Of a stretch of 64,000 bases of DNA, positions 26,013-35,984 are shown piece after piece. How positions within the stretch are numbered: position 1 is the first letter of the stretch; each line of letters opens with the position of its first letter. The position numbers and the translations under genes were made by a program. Origin of the DNA: Chitinophaga sp. Lineage in GTDB: Bacteria > Bacteroidota > Bacteroidia > Chitinophagales > Chitinophagaceae. The notes under the pieces are model-generated. The model made no database searches and was not told where the DNA came from. It saw only the letters and a program-made list of their open reading frames with translations. The stretch spans positions 248,001 through 312,000 of the forward strand of contig NZ_JAFAIX010000012.1 in the NCBI RefSeq assembly GCF_019236475.1. Reading direction: 5' to 3'.

Positions 26013-26984
26013 TTAAAAAATTATAGAGGTTCCAGAATTTTCAAATCTAAACTCAGTTTCCATTAAATGAGACAATGCTGACCTAACAGCAGCTTTCTTT
26101 TCTTCACTATTCACATAAAACAGCAAAAAACCGCCTCCACCTGCGCCCAGTAACTTACCTCCCAATGCACCATTTTTCATAGCAAGGTCGTAGTTACTAT
26201 CTATAGCCTCATCCGAGATACCTGAAGCAAGTTCTTTTTTATACATCCATCCAGTGTGAAGAATTTCTCCCAATGCATCGATGTTCTGACTCAGTAATTC
26301 CTGTCGTAGATCATAAGCCAATTTAACCATTTTATGAAGATTATCCAGCTTTTTGCTACTCTCGATATTACTCTTTTGTTCTTTTAATACACTTCCTGCA
26401 GATCTGGTTTTTCCTAGATAAAACATCAATAGATTATTGTCTAGTTTATCCTGCATCTCTGCTCCCAGATGTATTTTTTCAACCGTTACTTTTTCATTTT
26501 CATGAAATTGGATGAAGTTAAGTCCGCCAACAGCACAGGCATATTGATCCTGTTTGCCGATTGGTTCCATCAGGCGCTCAATTTCAATGTCACAAGCTAG
26601 TGCAGCTATGTCTTCCTTATTTATATAAATACCTTTGTAGGCAGCACATAAGTTAATTAAACCAGCTGCAAACGCCGAGGAAGAAGCCAATCCCGTTCCT
26701 GAAGGGATGTCCGCACTACTATTGAAATCGACTCCCCGAATATCAAAATGGCGGAAAATCTCCCTGATTAAAGGATGCTTTACATCATTAATATTGTCTA
26801 CATATTCATTGGAAGAATATTTCAGGAATATTTTATTCTCAGCAAAATAAGGGTGCATTGATAAATAAGTATATTTATCAATGGTGGTGCTAAGAACAGC
26901 TCCTCCATACTTTAAATAATAGGAAGGCAGATCACTCCCACCGCCTGCAAAACTAATTCTGAATGGTGTACGACTAATAATCAA
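26013..26984 (-). CDS. hddA: GHMP-family heptose-7-phosphate kinase
   Basis: A 323-residue GHMP kinase. Substrate-binding start R-T-P-F-R-I-S-F-A-G-G-G-S-D, ATP-binding I-P-S-G-T-G-L-A-S-S-S-A-F near residue 95, and C-terminal G-A-G-G-G-G-F. It phosphorylates D-glycero-D-manno-heptose 7-phosphate at C1. Its start overlaps the stop of the preceding epimerase gene by 11 bases. Confidence 0.9.
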   Translation of the reverse strand: MIISRTPFRISFAGGGSDLPSYYLKYGGAVLSTTIDKYTYLSMHPYFAENKIFLKYSSNEYVDNINDVKHPLIREIFRHFDIRGVDFNSSADIPSGTGLASSSAFAAGLINLCAAYKGIYINKEDIAALACDIEIERLMEPIGKQDQYACAVGGLNFIQFHENEKVTVEKIHLGAEMQDKLDNNLLMFYLGKTRSAGSVLKEQKSNIESSKKLDNLHKMVKLAYDLRQELLSQNIDALGEILHTGWMYKKELASGISDEAIDSNYDLAMKNGALGGKLLGAGGGGFLLFYVNSEEKKAAVRSALSHLMETEFRFENSGTSIIF

Positions 26985-27939
26985 GTTTTGTCATTTTTGC
27001 TGTTAATAATTCCTGAACGGTTTTCCTTACTGCCATTTCCGAATTCAATAATGGTTTCCATCCCTTAGATAAGACTTTATCTATTTTATATCGGAATTTA
27101 GGAACATCCCCTATCCAGCCCCTATCACCGCCGGTATATTCTATGGTATGCTTCGCGCCAGCTTCTTCCAATACTATCTCAGCTATTCTGGCTACGTTAA
27201 TCGTATCAGTTCCTCCAACATTAAATACATTGTAGCGTTCATTTTCTGTTGAAGACAAATATAATATTGCCTGCACCAGGTCACTTACATGAAGGTACGT
27301 TTTCTCTTGCTGGCCATTACCAAGTACGATGAGTTTCTCAGGATTCTCCCGGATCTTCCGTAGAAAATCATATATCACACCATGTGTACTGCTTCCTCCT
27401 ACTACATTAGGAAATCGGAAGATGTATGTCTGGATGCCATAGTTATAAGAATAGGAAGAAAAAAAGGCTTCAGATGCCAACTTACCTGCCCCATAATGAG
27501 AAATAGGTTGCAGTGGACCAAAATCTTCATGAATTTCCTCTGTTACATCTCCATAAATTGCGGAAGTAGATGCAAATATTATCTTCTTACAGTTATGAAT
27601 ACGCATTGCTTCCAACACGCTCCAACTTGTTTTGAAGGTATTATCAAAATCAATAGAAGGACTCTTATGACTTATGCTGATATCAGAATTAGCTGCGAGG
27701 TGAAATACGGTATCAAATTGAAAAGATACAAACAGGTCATTCAATAAGTTCATATCATTGATATCACCTACGACCAACTTGAATCGATTATCTGCAGATA
27801 GATGTTCTACATTTTGTTGTGTTCCTAACAAGAGATTATCTACCGCTACCAAACATTTCACCTTGCTATCCTTTAGTATTTCGGTGCATAAATGGGAACC
27901 AATAAAACCAGCCCCTCCTGTTATTAAAATATTTTTCAT
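26974..27939 (-). CDS. NAD-dependent epimerase/dehydratase (nucleotide-sugar)
   Basis: The start at 27939 gives 321 residues opening M-K-N-I-L-I-T-G-G-A-G-F-I-G; the frame extends 12 codons further without family similarity. Catalytic S-T-S-A-I-Y-G and Y-G-A-G-K near residues 115-143 mark an extended short-chain dehydrogenase. The UDP-glucose/GalNAc 4-epimerase type is the closest general match, but the substrate cannot be assigned. Just upstream of hddA, so a role in modifying the heptose or another sugar of this repeat unit is possible. Confidence 0.85.
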   Translation of the reverse strand: MKNILITGGAGFIGSHLCTEILKDSKVKCLVAVDNLLLGTQQNVEHLSADNRFKLVVGDINDMNLLNDLFVSFQFDTVFHLAANSDISISHKSPSIDFDNTFKTSWSVLEAMRIHNCKKIIFASTSAIYGDVTEEIHEDFGPLQPISHYGAGKLASEAFFSSYSYNYGIQTYIFRFPNVVGGSSTHGVIYDFLRKIRENPEKLIVLGNGQQEKTYLHVSDLVQAILYLSSTENERYNVFNVGGTDTINVARIAEIVLEEAGAKHTIEYTGGDRGWIGDVPKFRYKIDKVLSKGWKPLLNSEMAVRKTVQELLTAKMTKLDY

Positions 27940-27959
27940 ATATATAATTTTTATAAATA

Positions 27960-28847
27960 CTACTTGTCTCCCCAACCTTTCATACCGGCTTTAATTCCCT
28001 TTACCATATTTCTCAGGTATTGCATTCTAGGAGCTACAAATAATGGATAATAGATCAATTTTATTGAGAACTTAACCGCGTTGTTGATTTTCCAATATAA
28101 AGGCACATAGGATTCTTTAACGAGATAACAATAATTCCGATACTGATAAAAAACCCTGAACGGGGAAGTAATGGCAATACTAATACCCAGAATCTTCCGA
28201 TCTCCTTCTCCCAGCATATGCCCAAGGGAAGCGGAAGTCGTCTGTGCACAACTAAAACCATACCTGATAGCTCTCCAACACCATTCATGATCCACTGCAT
28301 CAATGAAAAGCCGTTCATCCATCAGTCCCACCTTTTCAAAGGTAGTTTTACTAATAAGAGAACCCGAGCTTATTAACTCGGTAACTTTCCAGATATGTGG
28401 TGCCCCCTCATAAGCAGTGAATTTCTTTACACGAGGCTTATATGGCTGATTGTTCTGTTTATTGATAGATACTGGTCCTATAACACCCACATTCTCATTT
28501 AGGTGTATCAACAATTGGTAATCCTTCATCAGGTTCTTTACCATCATTGGTTCTGGAATACTATCCTGATCCAGTATCAATACAAAATCGGCTCCAAAGG
28601 CCAAGGCTTTTTTAATTCCAATATTCTGTCCTTCCGCCACACCTAAATTGGCGTTATTAAACAGGTAACAAATTTTTGAAGTATCCTTGGTCGTCAATAC
28701 ACTTAAGATGGCATTTTCTTGACTTACAGGAGAATTATCCACCAAAATCACTTTATCGACTTGCTCAAGTGTACTGGACAAGCCTTTCAATACTTGCTCA
28801 ATTTGTGGGTTATACAGAATTACTATTGCATATACTGATTCAATCAT
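27960..28847 (-). CDS. Glycosyltransferase family 2 protein (rhamnosyltransferase type)
   Basis: A 295-residue GT-A enzyme with V-D-N-S-P near residue 37 and L-I-L-D-Q-D-S near residue 93, the D-Q-D form typical of rhamnosyltransferase-like GT2 proteins. C-terminal W-C-W-R region near residue 190. Its start overlaps the polymerase gene by four bases. Confidence 0.88.
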   Translation of the reverse strand: MIESVYAIVILYNPQIEQVLKGLSSTLEQVDKVILVDNSPVSQENAILSVLTTKDTSKICYLFNNANLGVAEGQNIGIKKALAFGADFVLILDQDSIPEPMMVKNLMKDYQLLIHLNENVGVIGPVSINKQNNQPYKPRVKKFTAYEGAPHIWKVTELISSGSLISKTTFEKVGLMDERLFIDAVDHEWCWRAIRYGFSCAQTTSASLGHMLGEGDRKILGISIAITSPFRVFYQYRNYCYLVKESYVPLYWKINNAVKFSIKLIYYPLFVAPRMQYLRNMVKGIKAGMKGWGDK

Positions 28848-30064
28848 TTGTTATCGTTTACTCTTTCCTGATAATAGGCTTCTGTCTTTTCCTGCATTTC
28901 ATTTATTCTTGCCATAATCTGGCTATCTGTTCTATCATCAACAAATAGATAATTATTATATGTATAGCTTAGAATCATAAAATCATTACCTAGTGTGCCA
29001 GTGATCCTAATACCGGCATATAGCAAGCTGACTGTTAGCGTTGCAATTTTAAGCAACCCATTATAAAAAGTAGGAAGTAGGGCAAAGACAAAAGCCACTC
29101 CGAAGTAAAAGAAGTAAACAAATCTTTCTTCAATTACTTTAATTTCTGAAAAAAACACAGATATATAGGCGTATGCCAAGAAAAATTTCAATAAGTTCTG
29201 ATGTTCATCAGACAATTGCTCCACCTTCTCCCAATTCATTGCCACTAACCCCAACAATGTGGAAAATACCAGTGTATACACCGTAAGGTGTGTAGGGAAA
29301 TTGAATAGCTCAATGTAAGTCTTAATAGTTAGTATAAGGCTATTGCCAGAAATAGCCCCTAAAATGGATAGTAATCCAGATAAGGCTTTAATCCCCAAAA
29401 GGAAGTTGAAGAAATATATACATAGTGTCACTATTAAAAACTTTTTGGTCAGTCGTTTTCTACAGAAGAAATACATCGGTATAAAAATGACAGCACTTGA
29501 ATGGATGGTAGTCGCGAGTATACAAATCAACAAATATTTGACAAAGCTCTTGTTGAGATATGGTACTGCGTAAAGGAAAATATAGAAACTTAAAGCCTGC
29601 CTGATAATATCAAATTCGACCAGTAGATTATATGAGAAGTAGAAAAAGAGAAACAAGAACTTGTTGGGGATCTTTTGTACCTTGATAAAATGGTACATAG
29701 AATACAGATTAAAACAAGTCAACAAAAAAACAAATCCCTGATAGGAAACCCCCAGTGACTTTACAAATACGCAAACAAGTCTGAATCCTATTTCCAGAAA
29801 TTCATTACCATTAATCAGGTAGGAATTCCTTAATTGTTCTGTAAATAATAAATCAATGGTTTCTACATTATCATAAAACTCTTTATAATTAATCCAGTCT
29901 CCACCAATTTTATATCTTAATCCCAGAAAGAACAGGAGGAATGAAGGTAACACAACATACCAGATCACATCCAATTCAATTTTAACTGTTCGTGTTTTTG
30001 CGAACAGTGTTTGAACAGATGCAATCATACCTAGTATTATAAAAAACAGGTAGTAAATTGTCAT
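28844..30064 (-). CDS. EpsG-family membrane protein, probable Wzy polymerase
   Basis: A 406-residue protein with about ten or more membrane helices and a large polar loop early on (near residues 50-80, with Y-K-I-G-G-D-W-I-N-Y). The pattern matches EpsG/Wzy-type polymerases that join lipid-linked repeat units in the periplasm. It overlaps the neighbouring genes by one and four bases, is flanked by glycosyltransferases, and is the only polymerase candidate in the locus. Confidence 0.82.
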   Translation of the reverse strand: MTIYYLFFIILGMIASVQTLFAKTRTVKIELDVIWYVVLPSFLLFFLGLRYKIGGDWINYKEFYDNVETIDLLFTEQLRNSYLINGNEFLEIGFRLVCVFVKSLGVSYQGFVFLLTCFNLYSMYHFIKVQKIPNKFLFLFFYFSYNLLVEFDIIRQALSFYIFLYAVPYLNKSFVKYLLICILATTIHSSAVIFIPMYFFCRKRLTKKFLIVTLCIYFFNFLLGIKALSGLLSILGAISGNSLILTIKTYIELFNFPTHLTVYTLVFSTLLGLVAMNWEKVEQLSDEHQNLLKFFLAYAYISVFFSEIKVIEERFVYFFYFGVAFVFALLPTFYNGLLKIATLTVSLLYAGIRITGTLGNDFMILSYTYNNYLFVDDRTDSQIMARINEMQEKTEAYYQERVNDNK

Positions 30065-31140
30065 TACCTCAACGCAATATTTTTAATATTAAGATTCGTT
30101 TCATTTTTGAGATCAAGGAAGATCTGCTGATTCAATTCACTTTTCGCCTTCATCATATTATTGTTCAGCCCTGTCATGGGAATATACTCATAGCCTTTGG
30201 ATTTAAAATCTCCGATTTCATCCAGTTTAACGATGGGTATAATGCCATAGTTGATGTACTCCAACAATTTGGTGGGAGTAGCCACTCTATTGAGGATATG
30301 ATCGTCCCGCAGAACAAAGCCATAATGAGCAATGCTATAGTATTTATAGAGATTTTCAGGCTTTACAGTAAAAAACTTATATCTGTCAGCGTGAAGCTCC
30401 ATTCCCTTTTCCTGCATCAATTTCTGGATTCCGGCAATATCTCTGGAAAGAAATAGAAATTTGTAAGCAAGGTTATCCAGGTTTTTCACCAAATCCAAAA
30501 CTAAATCAAAGTTTTGCCATTTTTGTATATTACCTGAGTAGATAAATACTACATCCTCTTCCCGAATTCCTATTTCCTTTCTGAATGCGGCTTCATCAAA
30601 GGAAACTGATTTTTCTTCATCCTCACCAGCAATCAATGGGCATACGTAATTTTCTCTTTGGAGGAGATAAGGATATTTAGTACCGTAAAAATGCTGCATA
30701 GCCCTGTTTACATATATCAGCGCATTTACTTTACGCATAACAATCTTCTCACTCCATCCGAATAGTTTACTGAGTGACTTTCGATTATAAAAGTCCAGTT
30801 CCTCTGGCACAACCCCATGTAAGTCAAGAACGATACGTTTATTTTTTAATGAAAAAAACGTTAGGGGCAAAAAATTCCAGAGAGAGTGGAAATATAGATA
30901 TTTACTCCGTTTAAGCAATCTGAGTACTGTGCGGATATGCAGAAACAGATTCAGTCGAACAATTGTTAATTCCCCATTGGTTGTAGCCGTATAACGACGA
31001 TTATTCACTAATGAAACCTGGAGATATGTACGGGAGAGTCCAAGAAAGTAATTATCAACATTCTTGATACGTTGCATCATCCCATCCATAATATTTGTTT
31101 CATCAGGATATTGGGCTAGGAATACAATCTGGTCACTCAT
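30064..31140 (-). CDS. Glycosyltransferase (GT-B fold, GT4-like)
   Basis: A 358-residue protein with the two-domain GT-B pattern: an N-terminal acceptor domain, then I-Y-S-G-N-I-Q-K-W-Q-N near residue 190 beginning the donor-binding half. A C-terminal L-L-E-Y-I-N-Y-G segment near residue 320 occupies the position of the E-x7-E motif. The donor sugar is not evident. It is translationally coupled to wecB (four-base overlap) and the polymerase (one-base overlap). Confidence 0.8.
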   Translation of the reverse strand: MSDQIVFLAQYPDETNIMDGMMQRIKNVDNYFLGLSRTYLQVSLVNNRRYTATTNGELTIVRLNLFLHIRTVLRLLKRSKYLYFHSLWNFLPLTFFSLKNKRIVLDLHGVVPEELDFYNRKSLSKLFGWSEKIVMRKVNALIYVNRAMQHFYGTKYPYLLQRENYVCPLIAGEDEEKSVSFDEAAFRKEIGIREEDVVFIYSGNIQKWQNFDLVLDLVKNLDNLAYKFLFLSRDIAGIQKLMQEKGMELHADRYKFFTVKPENLYKYYSIAHYGFVLRDDHILNRVATPTKLLEYINYGIIPIVKLDEIGDFKSKGYEYIPMTGLNNNMMKAKSELNQQIFLDLKNETNLNIKNIALR

Positions 31141-32261
31141 ACTGTACTGTATTTACCTGCCAGAAAATTAACTATTCTTTCAGCAGCTAAGCCATCTCCA
31201 TATGGATTATTTGCATGGCTCATGGCATCATAACTGACAGGATCAGTTAATAATTTGCGTGCTTCCTCCACTATCCTTTCTCTGCTTGCGCCCACTAGTC
31301 TGACAGTTCCTGCGGCAACTGCTTCAGGTCGTTCAGTTGTATCTCTCATTACTAACACCGGTTTCCCAAGTCCTGGTGCCTCTTCCTGTACCCCGCCACT
31401 ATCTGTGATGATGAGATAGGCTCTACTCATCAGCCATGTGAATGCAGGATAGGATAATGGTTCAATAAGATGTATATTATTTATGTTGTCGAGAATTCTA
31501 TAAACGGGGCCTGATACATTTGGATTCAGATGAACAGGGAAAATAATCTGCACATCTGGATCAGTGGCTATATCCTTCAACGCCAAACATATGTTGGTAA
31601 AACCTTCTCCGAAATTTTCTCTTCTATGCCCAGTCACTAAGATGGTTTTCCTTTCAGGATCCAATATTTTCCTCAGCTGGATAATCTGATTGTCTTCGTA
31701 AGATTTCAGTTTTTCCATAGTAAGGTAGAGGGCATCAATAACAGTATTACCTGTAATCACAATAGCGCTCCGATCCACCCCTTCCTGCATCAGGTTCTTG
31801 CAGGACGATTCTGTTGGTGCAAAATGAATATCCGCAATCCTTCCGGTTAATTGTCGGTTCATTTCTTCAGGGAAGGGCGAATATTTATTAAATGTTCTCA
31901 GCCCAGCTTCTACATGACATACTTTTGCACCTGCGTAGAATGCTGCCAGGGCAGCCATACTGGATGTCGTTGTATCTCCATGTACAAATACGTAATCAGG
32001 TTTGAAGTCTTCCAAAACTGGCTTCAATCCAGTCAGCACATTGGCACTTAGTTGAAACAGATCCTGTTGCGGTTTCATTAGATCAAGGTCATAATCAGGT
32101 TGGATTTCAAAAAAATCGAGGACCTGATCCAGCATATGGCGATGCTGTGCCGTCACGCAGACCTTTACATCGAAGGTATTATCTGCACCAAACTGCTTCA
32201 CTAATGGGGCCATTTTTATAGCTTCCGGCCGAGTTCCAAAAACGATAAGTATCTTTTTCAA
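31137..32261 (-). CDS. wecB: UDP-N-acetylglucosamine 2-epimerase (non-hydrolysing)
   Basis: A 374-residue enzyme with G-T-R-P-E-A-I-K-M-A-P near residue 8, C-H-V-E-A-G-L-R-T near residue 115, T-G-H-R-R-E-N-F near residue 210 and D-S-G-G-V-Q-E-E-A near residue 287. It interconverts UDP-GlcNAc and UDP-ManNAc. No WecC dehydrogenase is present in the locus, so ManNAc itself, rather than ManNAcA, may be incorporated. Confidence 0.95.
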   Translation of the reverse strand: MKKILIVFGTRPEAIKMAPLVKQFGADNTFDVKVCVTAQHRHMLDQVLDFFEIQPDYDLDLMKPQQDLFQLSANVLTGLKPVLEDFKPDYVFVHGDTTTSSMAALAAFYAGAKVCHVEAGLRTFNKYSPFPEEMNRQLTGRIADIHFAPTESSCKNLMQEGVDRSAIVITGNTVIDALYLTMEKLKSYEDNQIIQLRKILDPERKTILVTGHRRENFGEGFTNICLALKDIATDPDVQIIFPVHLNPNVSGPVYRILDNINNIHLIEPLSYPAFTWLMSRAYLIITDSGGVQEEAPGLGKPVLVMRDTTERPEAVAAGTVRLVGASRERIVEEARKLLTDPVSYDAMSHANNPYGDGLAAERIVNFLAGKYSTV

Positions 32262-33299
32262 TTAGATCAAAATTTTTCTGCCTGTAATCGCCAGTGAAAT
32301 TATCTTTCTTGTACTTCTAGCTTTATTAAGGATATATCGGGGATAATTCAATATTGTCCAGGTTAATTGAAAACCACTCTGTTTTACCACTAAAATCGGG
32401 TATAGGCTAATCCAATAAAAAGGGTAACTTTTCAGTACAGGATGTAAGGATTTCTTACAATCTGAATCAGTAAATCCATTTTTTGAATTAAGTCTGATTC
32501 GTTTTATCCAACCTGGAAAACACTCCATTATCAGTCCATTGTTAATTAGCTTTCTTACGCGCTCAATTTTCGAATGGTTATCAAAATAGCTTAAAACCTG
32601 GTTGAGGTTCTTCCCAAATACATCGCAAACTTTAAATCCTCCACTATTATCAGGTTCTACGCCTACAACCGGGGATTTTACATAAATGAAACGTTTCCCC
32701 TGGAATAAAGCCTGCAACAGGAAGGATAATTGGACAAGGTTTGTACCTAAAAAGTGTTTATAATCAGGTGTAACGAACTTTCTTTTAATAATACTACCTG
32801 ATATAAATGTTATATTATGGGTGAAATTTTTCAGAAAATGGACATGATTGGTGAATGAGTAAATCACTGGTGGCATGCTCATTTCCATGACATTATTATT
32901 ATCTCTATTATCTCTGATTTTCCATCCCAGATGAATAAAATCTGGGGCTTCTTTTTCCAGTAATTGAAAGACCCGAGACAATCCGCCATTTAGAATAATA
33001 TCATCATCACCAATTATCCAGACAAATTCTCCACTACCCAAATTGTAACATTTTCCAATGTTACCATCAGGTCCTTCATTAACAGTATTTCTGGAATAAG
33101 CAATATGCAATCCCTTTTGTCTGTATTTTTCAATGATATCAATTGGATCCAATGGTGAGCAATTATCTGAAACAACTACTTCCAACTGCATCTGCGGCGT
33201 ATACTGCGAAGCAATACTATCCAAGCATGTATCTAAAAAGGAGAGCCTGTTATATGTCGGGATCGCTATTGTAAGCATTGGTACACTCATATATGCCAC
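32262..33299 (-). CDS. Glycosyltransferase family 2 protein
   Basis: A 345-residue GT-A enzyme: I-A-I-P-T-Y-N-R near residue 12, V-V-S-D-N-C-S-P near residue 44, and W-I-I-G-D-D-D near residue 93 as the metal site. Starts at Met1 (33299) or Met4 (33290) are equally possible; both overlap the flippase stop. It abuts wecB directly. Confidence 0.87.
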   Translation of the reverse strand: MAYMSVPMLTIAIPTYNRLSFLDTCLDSIASQYTPQMQLEVVVSDNCSPLDPIDIIEKYRQKGLHIAYSRNTVNEGPDGNIGKCYNLGSGEFVWIIGDDDIILNGGLSRVFQLLEKEAPDFIHLGWKIRDNRDNNNVMEMSMPPVIYSFTNHVHFLKNFTHNITFISGSIIKRKFVTPDYKHFLGTNLVQLSFLLQALFQGKRFIYVKSPVVGVEPDNSGGFKVCDVFGKNLNQVLSYFDNHSKIERVRKLINNGLIMECFPGWIKRIRLNSKNGFTDSDCKKSLHPVLKSYPFYWISLYPILVVKQSGFQLTWTILNYPRYILNKARSTRKIISLAITGRKILI

Positions 33300-34645
33300 T
33301 CTCTTTTTTTCCTGTTAAAAATCACCACCGCACCTATCAGGCTGATGAATATTGTCAAAAAGGTATACCCCAATGTGATACCGATTACGCCACAAAGCTT
33401 TCCGAGAAATATCGTTGACATAATACTAAAAACGCCCATCATTATGGATTGTATCAATAGAGGTTCCTGTTTATGACAACGTAAATAGGTTGCAAGTCCA
33501 AATACCAACTGGTTTATAAACGTAGCGATACACATTGCCCAAAGTGGTATTGCAGATAGGAAACGATGTACAATTGGAACATTGAAATAATTCAGAATGT
33601 ATATTCCACCCAAAAAAACAATGATGGCAGCTCCACAGATCAGAGATGCATTCCGAATAGTTTTATTAAAGACACTGTCTAGTGTTACGTAATCTCCTTT
33701 GGCAATCAGGCTACTAAATAAAGGCACTTTTGTATTATACCAACTAAGAGAAATAGATAGGATGCCATTTAAAATAGCCAGTGTCATTCCCATCTGACCA
33801 GCTGCTGCCGGGCCATCCGTTGCAAAGATTACTGGATTAAACAGTTGAAAAATAAAATATCCAGAGATCCAACTCAATGCTATTCGCCATTGATAAGGAA
33901 AGATTTCTTGTCTGAAACTAATGGTATGCGCTGTGTCAAAATAATGCCAGATGTTTTTCAGCAAGTTCAGTTGGCCTCCTGAGAGTATCCATATTGGATA
34001 AACCATTAATGATAAGATAGTAGCCACAGGGCCAGCATACAGTTTGAGTCCCAGACTCAGGAACAGTAACAATCCCAATAGCTGAGCTGCTTGCTGGATT
34101 AACCTGATTTTTGCCACTTCCCTTACTTTTCCTAATCCTTCAAGAAATGCAAGTAATGGTGTTACCAACAACATAATAGTAGCTGAAAAAGAAAGGAGTA
34201 ACCATGGTCCATTCCACGAAACATTCTCCGTATTTGCATTGCCAAAATGCGTGAAGAAAACAAAGCCCGCAATGGCTAAAACAACGAACAATGCTAAGGA
34301 CAGTACCGAAAACCATTTCACGGCAATATGGAGTAAAGAAGATAAGCGAGATTTATACCTCAGTTCCCCCTCATATCCACCATCCTTATTTGGTAATAAG
34401 TGGACTGCTTCATGTGCAGCATATTGTGTGATTATTCCAGAAAAGCCTAATTCAAAAAATATCTGTAGCGCAAGAATACTGGCAAAGGTGTAGTAATACC
34501 CTTGCTCTGCCTTGCTGAGAAATGCAGCAATAAAAATAATTGCTATGGATCCTCCACCAGCCTGAATAATTCTAGCTAGTAATGTATAGACAATTGCACC
34601 GTCTATTCCAAGCAATGAAAATATTTTACTGACTATCTTTCTCAT
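33287..34645 (-). CDS. Wzx-type polysaccharide flippase
   Basis: A 452-residue membrane protein with 12 or so helices of the MOP/polysaccharide-transporter superfamily. It would flip the lipid-linked repeat unit to the periplasm. Overlaps the aminotransferase-family gene by four bases and the next glycosyltransferase by 13 bases. Together with the EpsG-like protein it indicates a Wzx/Wzy-dependent pathway. Confidence 0.85.
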   Translation of the reverse strand: MRKIVSKIFSLLGIDGAIVYTLLARIIQAGGGSIAIIFIAAFLSKAEQGYYYTFASILALQIFFELGFSGIITQYAAHEAVHLLPNKDGGYEGELRYKSRLSSLLHIAVKWFSVLSLALFVVLAIAGFVFFTHFGNANTENVSWNGPWLLLSFSATIMLLVTPLLAFLEGLGKVREVAKIRLIQQAAQLLGLLLFLSLGLKLYAGPVATILSLMVYPIWILSGGQLNLLKNIWHYFDTAHTISFRQEIFPYQWRIALSWISGYFIFQLFNPVIFATDGPAAAGQMGMTLAILNGILSISLSWYNTKVPLFSSLIAKGDYVTLDSVFNKTIRNASLICGAAIIVFLGGIYILNYFNVPIVHRFLSAIPLWAMCIATFINQLVFGLATYLRCHKQEPLLIQSIMMGVFSIMSTIFLGKLCGVIGITLGYTFLTIFISLIGAVVIFNRKKREWHI

Positions 34646-35949
34646 CCTAATGATTGAATATACTTGCTAATTACTTCCAGAATATAATCATAATGTTGCT
34701 CATCCAGACCAGGCCAAACACCCAACCAGAATGAATCATTCATAACTTTATCCGTATTCTGCAGATTATTCAGTACTCTATGCTTAATATTTTTATATGC
34801 AGGTTGCTTTAACAGATTTCCACCAAACAATAGTCTTGTTCCAATCTTTTGTTGTTCCAGATGACTTACCAATGCATTCCTATTGATCTTTACACCATCT
34901 CTGATAGTTAATAGGAAACCAAACCAGCTTGGGTTTGAATCAGCTGTTCTTTCTGGCAAAATGAAATATTGCTCAAAGGCTTTCATTTTGTTATAAAGCA
35001 ATTGATAATTCTGTCTCCGTTTCTCAATGAAGGAATCCGCTTTTTTCAGCTGACTTAATCCAATAGCCGCCTGCATATCAGTTACCTTAAGGTTAAAACC
35101 AATATGAGAGTAGGTATATTTATGATCATACCCTTCTGGCAAATCACCTAGCTGCTGGCAAAAACGTTCTCCGCAGGTATTATCTTTTCCTGGAGGGCAC
35201 CAACAGTCACGTCCCCAATCGCGGAAACTCTCTACGATTTTCTTCAGTTTTGCATTATTTACCAGTACAGCACCACCCTCACCCATGGTTATATGGTGGG
35301 CAGGATAAAAAGATAGGGTAGCTAAATCACCGAATGTTCCGGTTTTCTTTTCTTTGTACGTAGCTCCCAAAGAGTCACAGTCATCTTCGATCACCCATAA
35401 ATTATATTTTTTGGCAACTCTCATTACTTCCTCCAGATTGAAGGGGTTACCAAGTGTATGGGCAATCATAATAGCTTTGGTTTTATCGGTCACGGCAGAC
35501 TCGATATCCTCCGCTTTAATATTATAAGTTGGAATTTCGATGTCCAAGAAAACAGGGATACAACCAAATTGGATCATTGGATTCACCGTGGTCGGGAAAC
35601 CTGCAGCAACGGTAATTACTTCGTCGCCTGGCTGAAGGGCCCGATCTCCTAATTTGGGGGATGTCAGGGCATAGAATGCTAACAAGTTAGCGGAAGAACC
35701 TGAGTTTACTAAGAATGAGAATCTGCTGCCAAAATAACGTGCCAGTTCTCTTTCAAATTGTTCCGAAAATCTTCCGGCAGTCAACCAGCCGTCCATCACA
35801 GCTTCAACCCCTGTCAACAAATCGTCTTCATCAAGAACTTTTCCTGTAACAGGAATATAATCCTGGCCAGGAACAATAACTCTATGAACTCTTTTGGCAG
35901 CGGCCTCTCTAAGGCCTTCAACAACCGGGTTATATTTAGAATCAATCAT
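34642..35949 (-). CDS. rfbH: CDP-4-keto-6-deoxy-D-glucose-3-dehydrase (E1)
   Basis: A 435-residue DegT-fold enzyme. The segment S-F-Y-P-A-H-H-I-T-M-G-E-G-G puts His218 where PLP aminotransferases have the Schiff-base Lys, the diagnostic change of E1 dehydrases. Cys249, Cys251, Cys259 and Cys264 (C-W-C, then T-C-G-E-R-F-C) match the [2Fe-2S] ligands. The enzyme removes the C3 hydroxyl of CDP-4-keto-6-deoxyglucose. The partner reductase E3 (ddhD/ascD) is not in the window. Follows the YerE-like gene by 35 bases. Confidence 0.93.
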   Translation of the reverse strand: MIDSKYNPVVEGLREAAAKRVHRVIVPGQDYIPVTGKVLDEDDLLTGVEAVMDGWLTAGRFSEQFERELARYFGSRFSFLVNSGSSANLLAFYALTSPKLGDRALQPGDEVITVAAGFPTTVNPMIQFGCIPVFLDIEIPTYNIKAEDIESAVTDKTKAIMIAHTLGNPFNLEEVMRVAKKYNLWVIEDDCDSLGATYKEKKTGTFGDLATLSFYPAHHITMGEGGAVLVNNAKLKKIVESFRDWGRDCWCPPGKDNTCGERFCQQLGDLPEGYDHKYTYSHIGFNLKVTDMQAAIGLSQLKKADSFIEKRRQNYQLLYNKMKAFEQYFILPERTADSNPSWFGFLLTIRDGVKINRNALVSHLEQQKIGTRLLFGGNLLKQPAYKNIKHRVLNNLQNTDKVMNDSFWLGVWPGLDEQHYDYILEVISKYIQSLG

Positions 35950-35984
35950 ATTCTCTTATGCTAATGTGTTTTATAATCAGTTTC

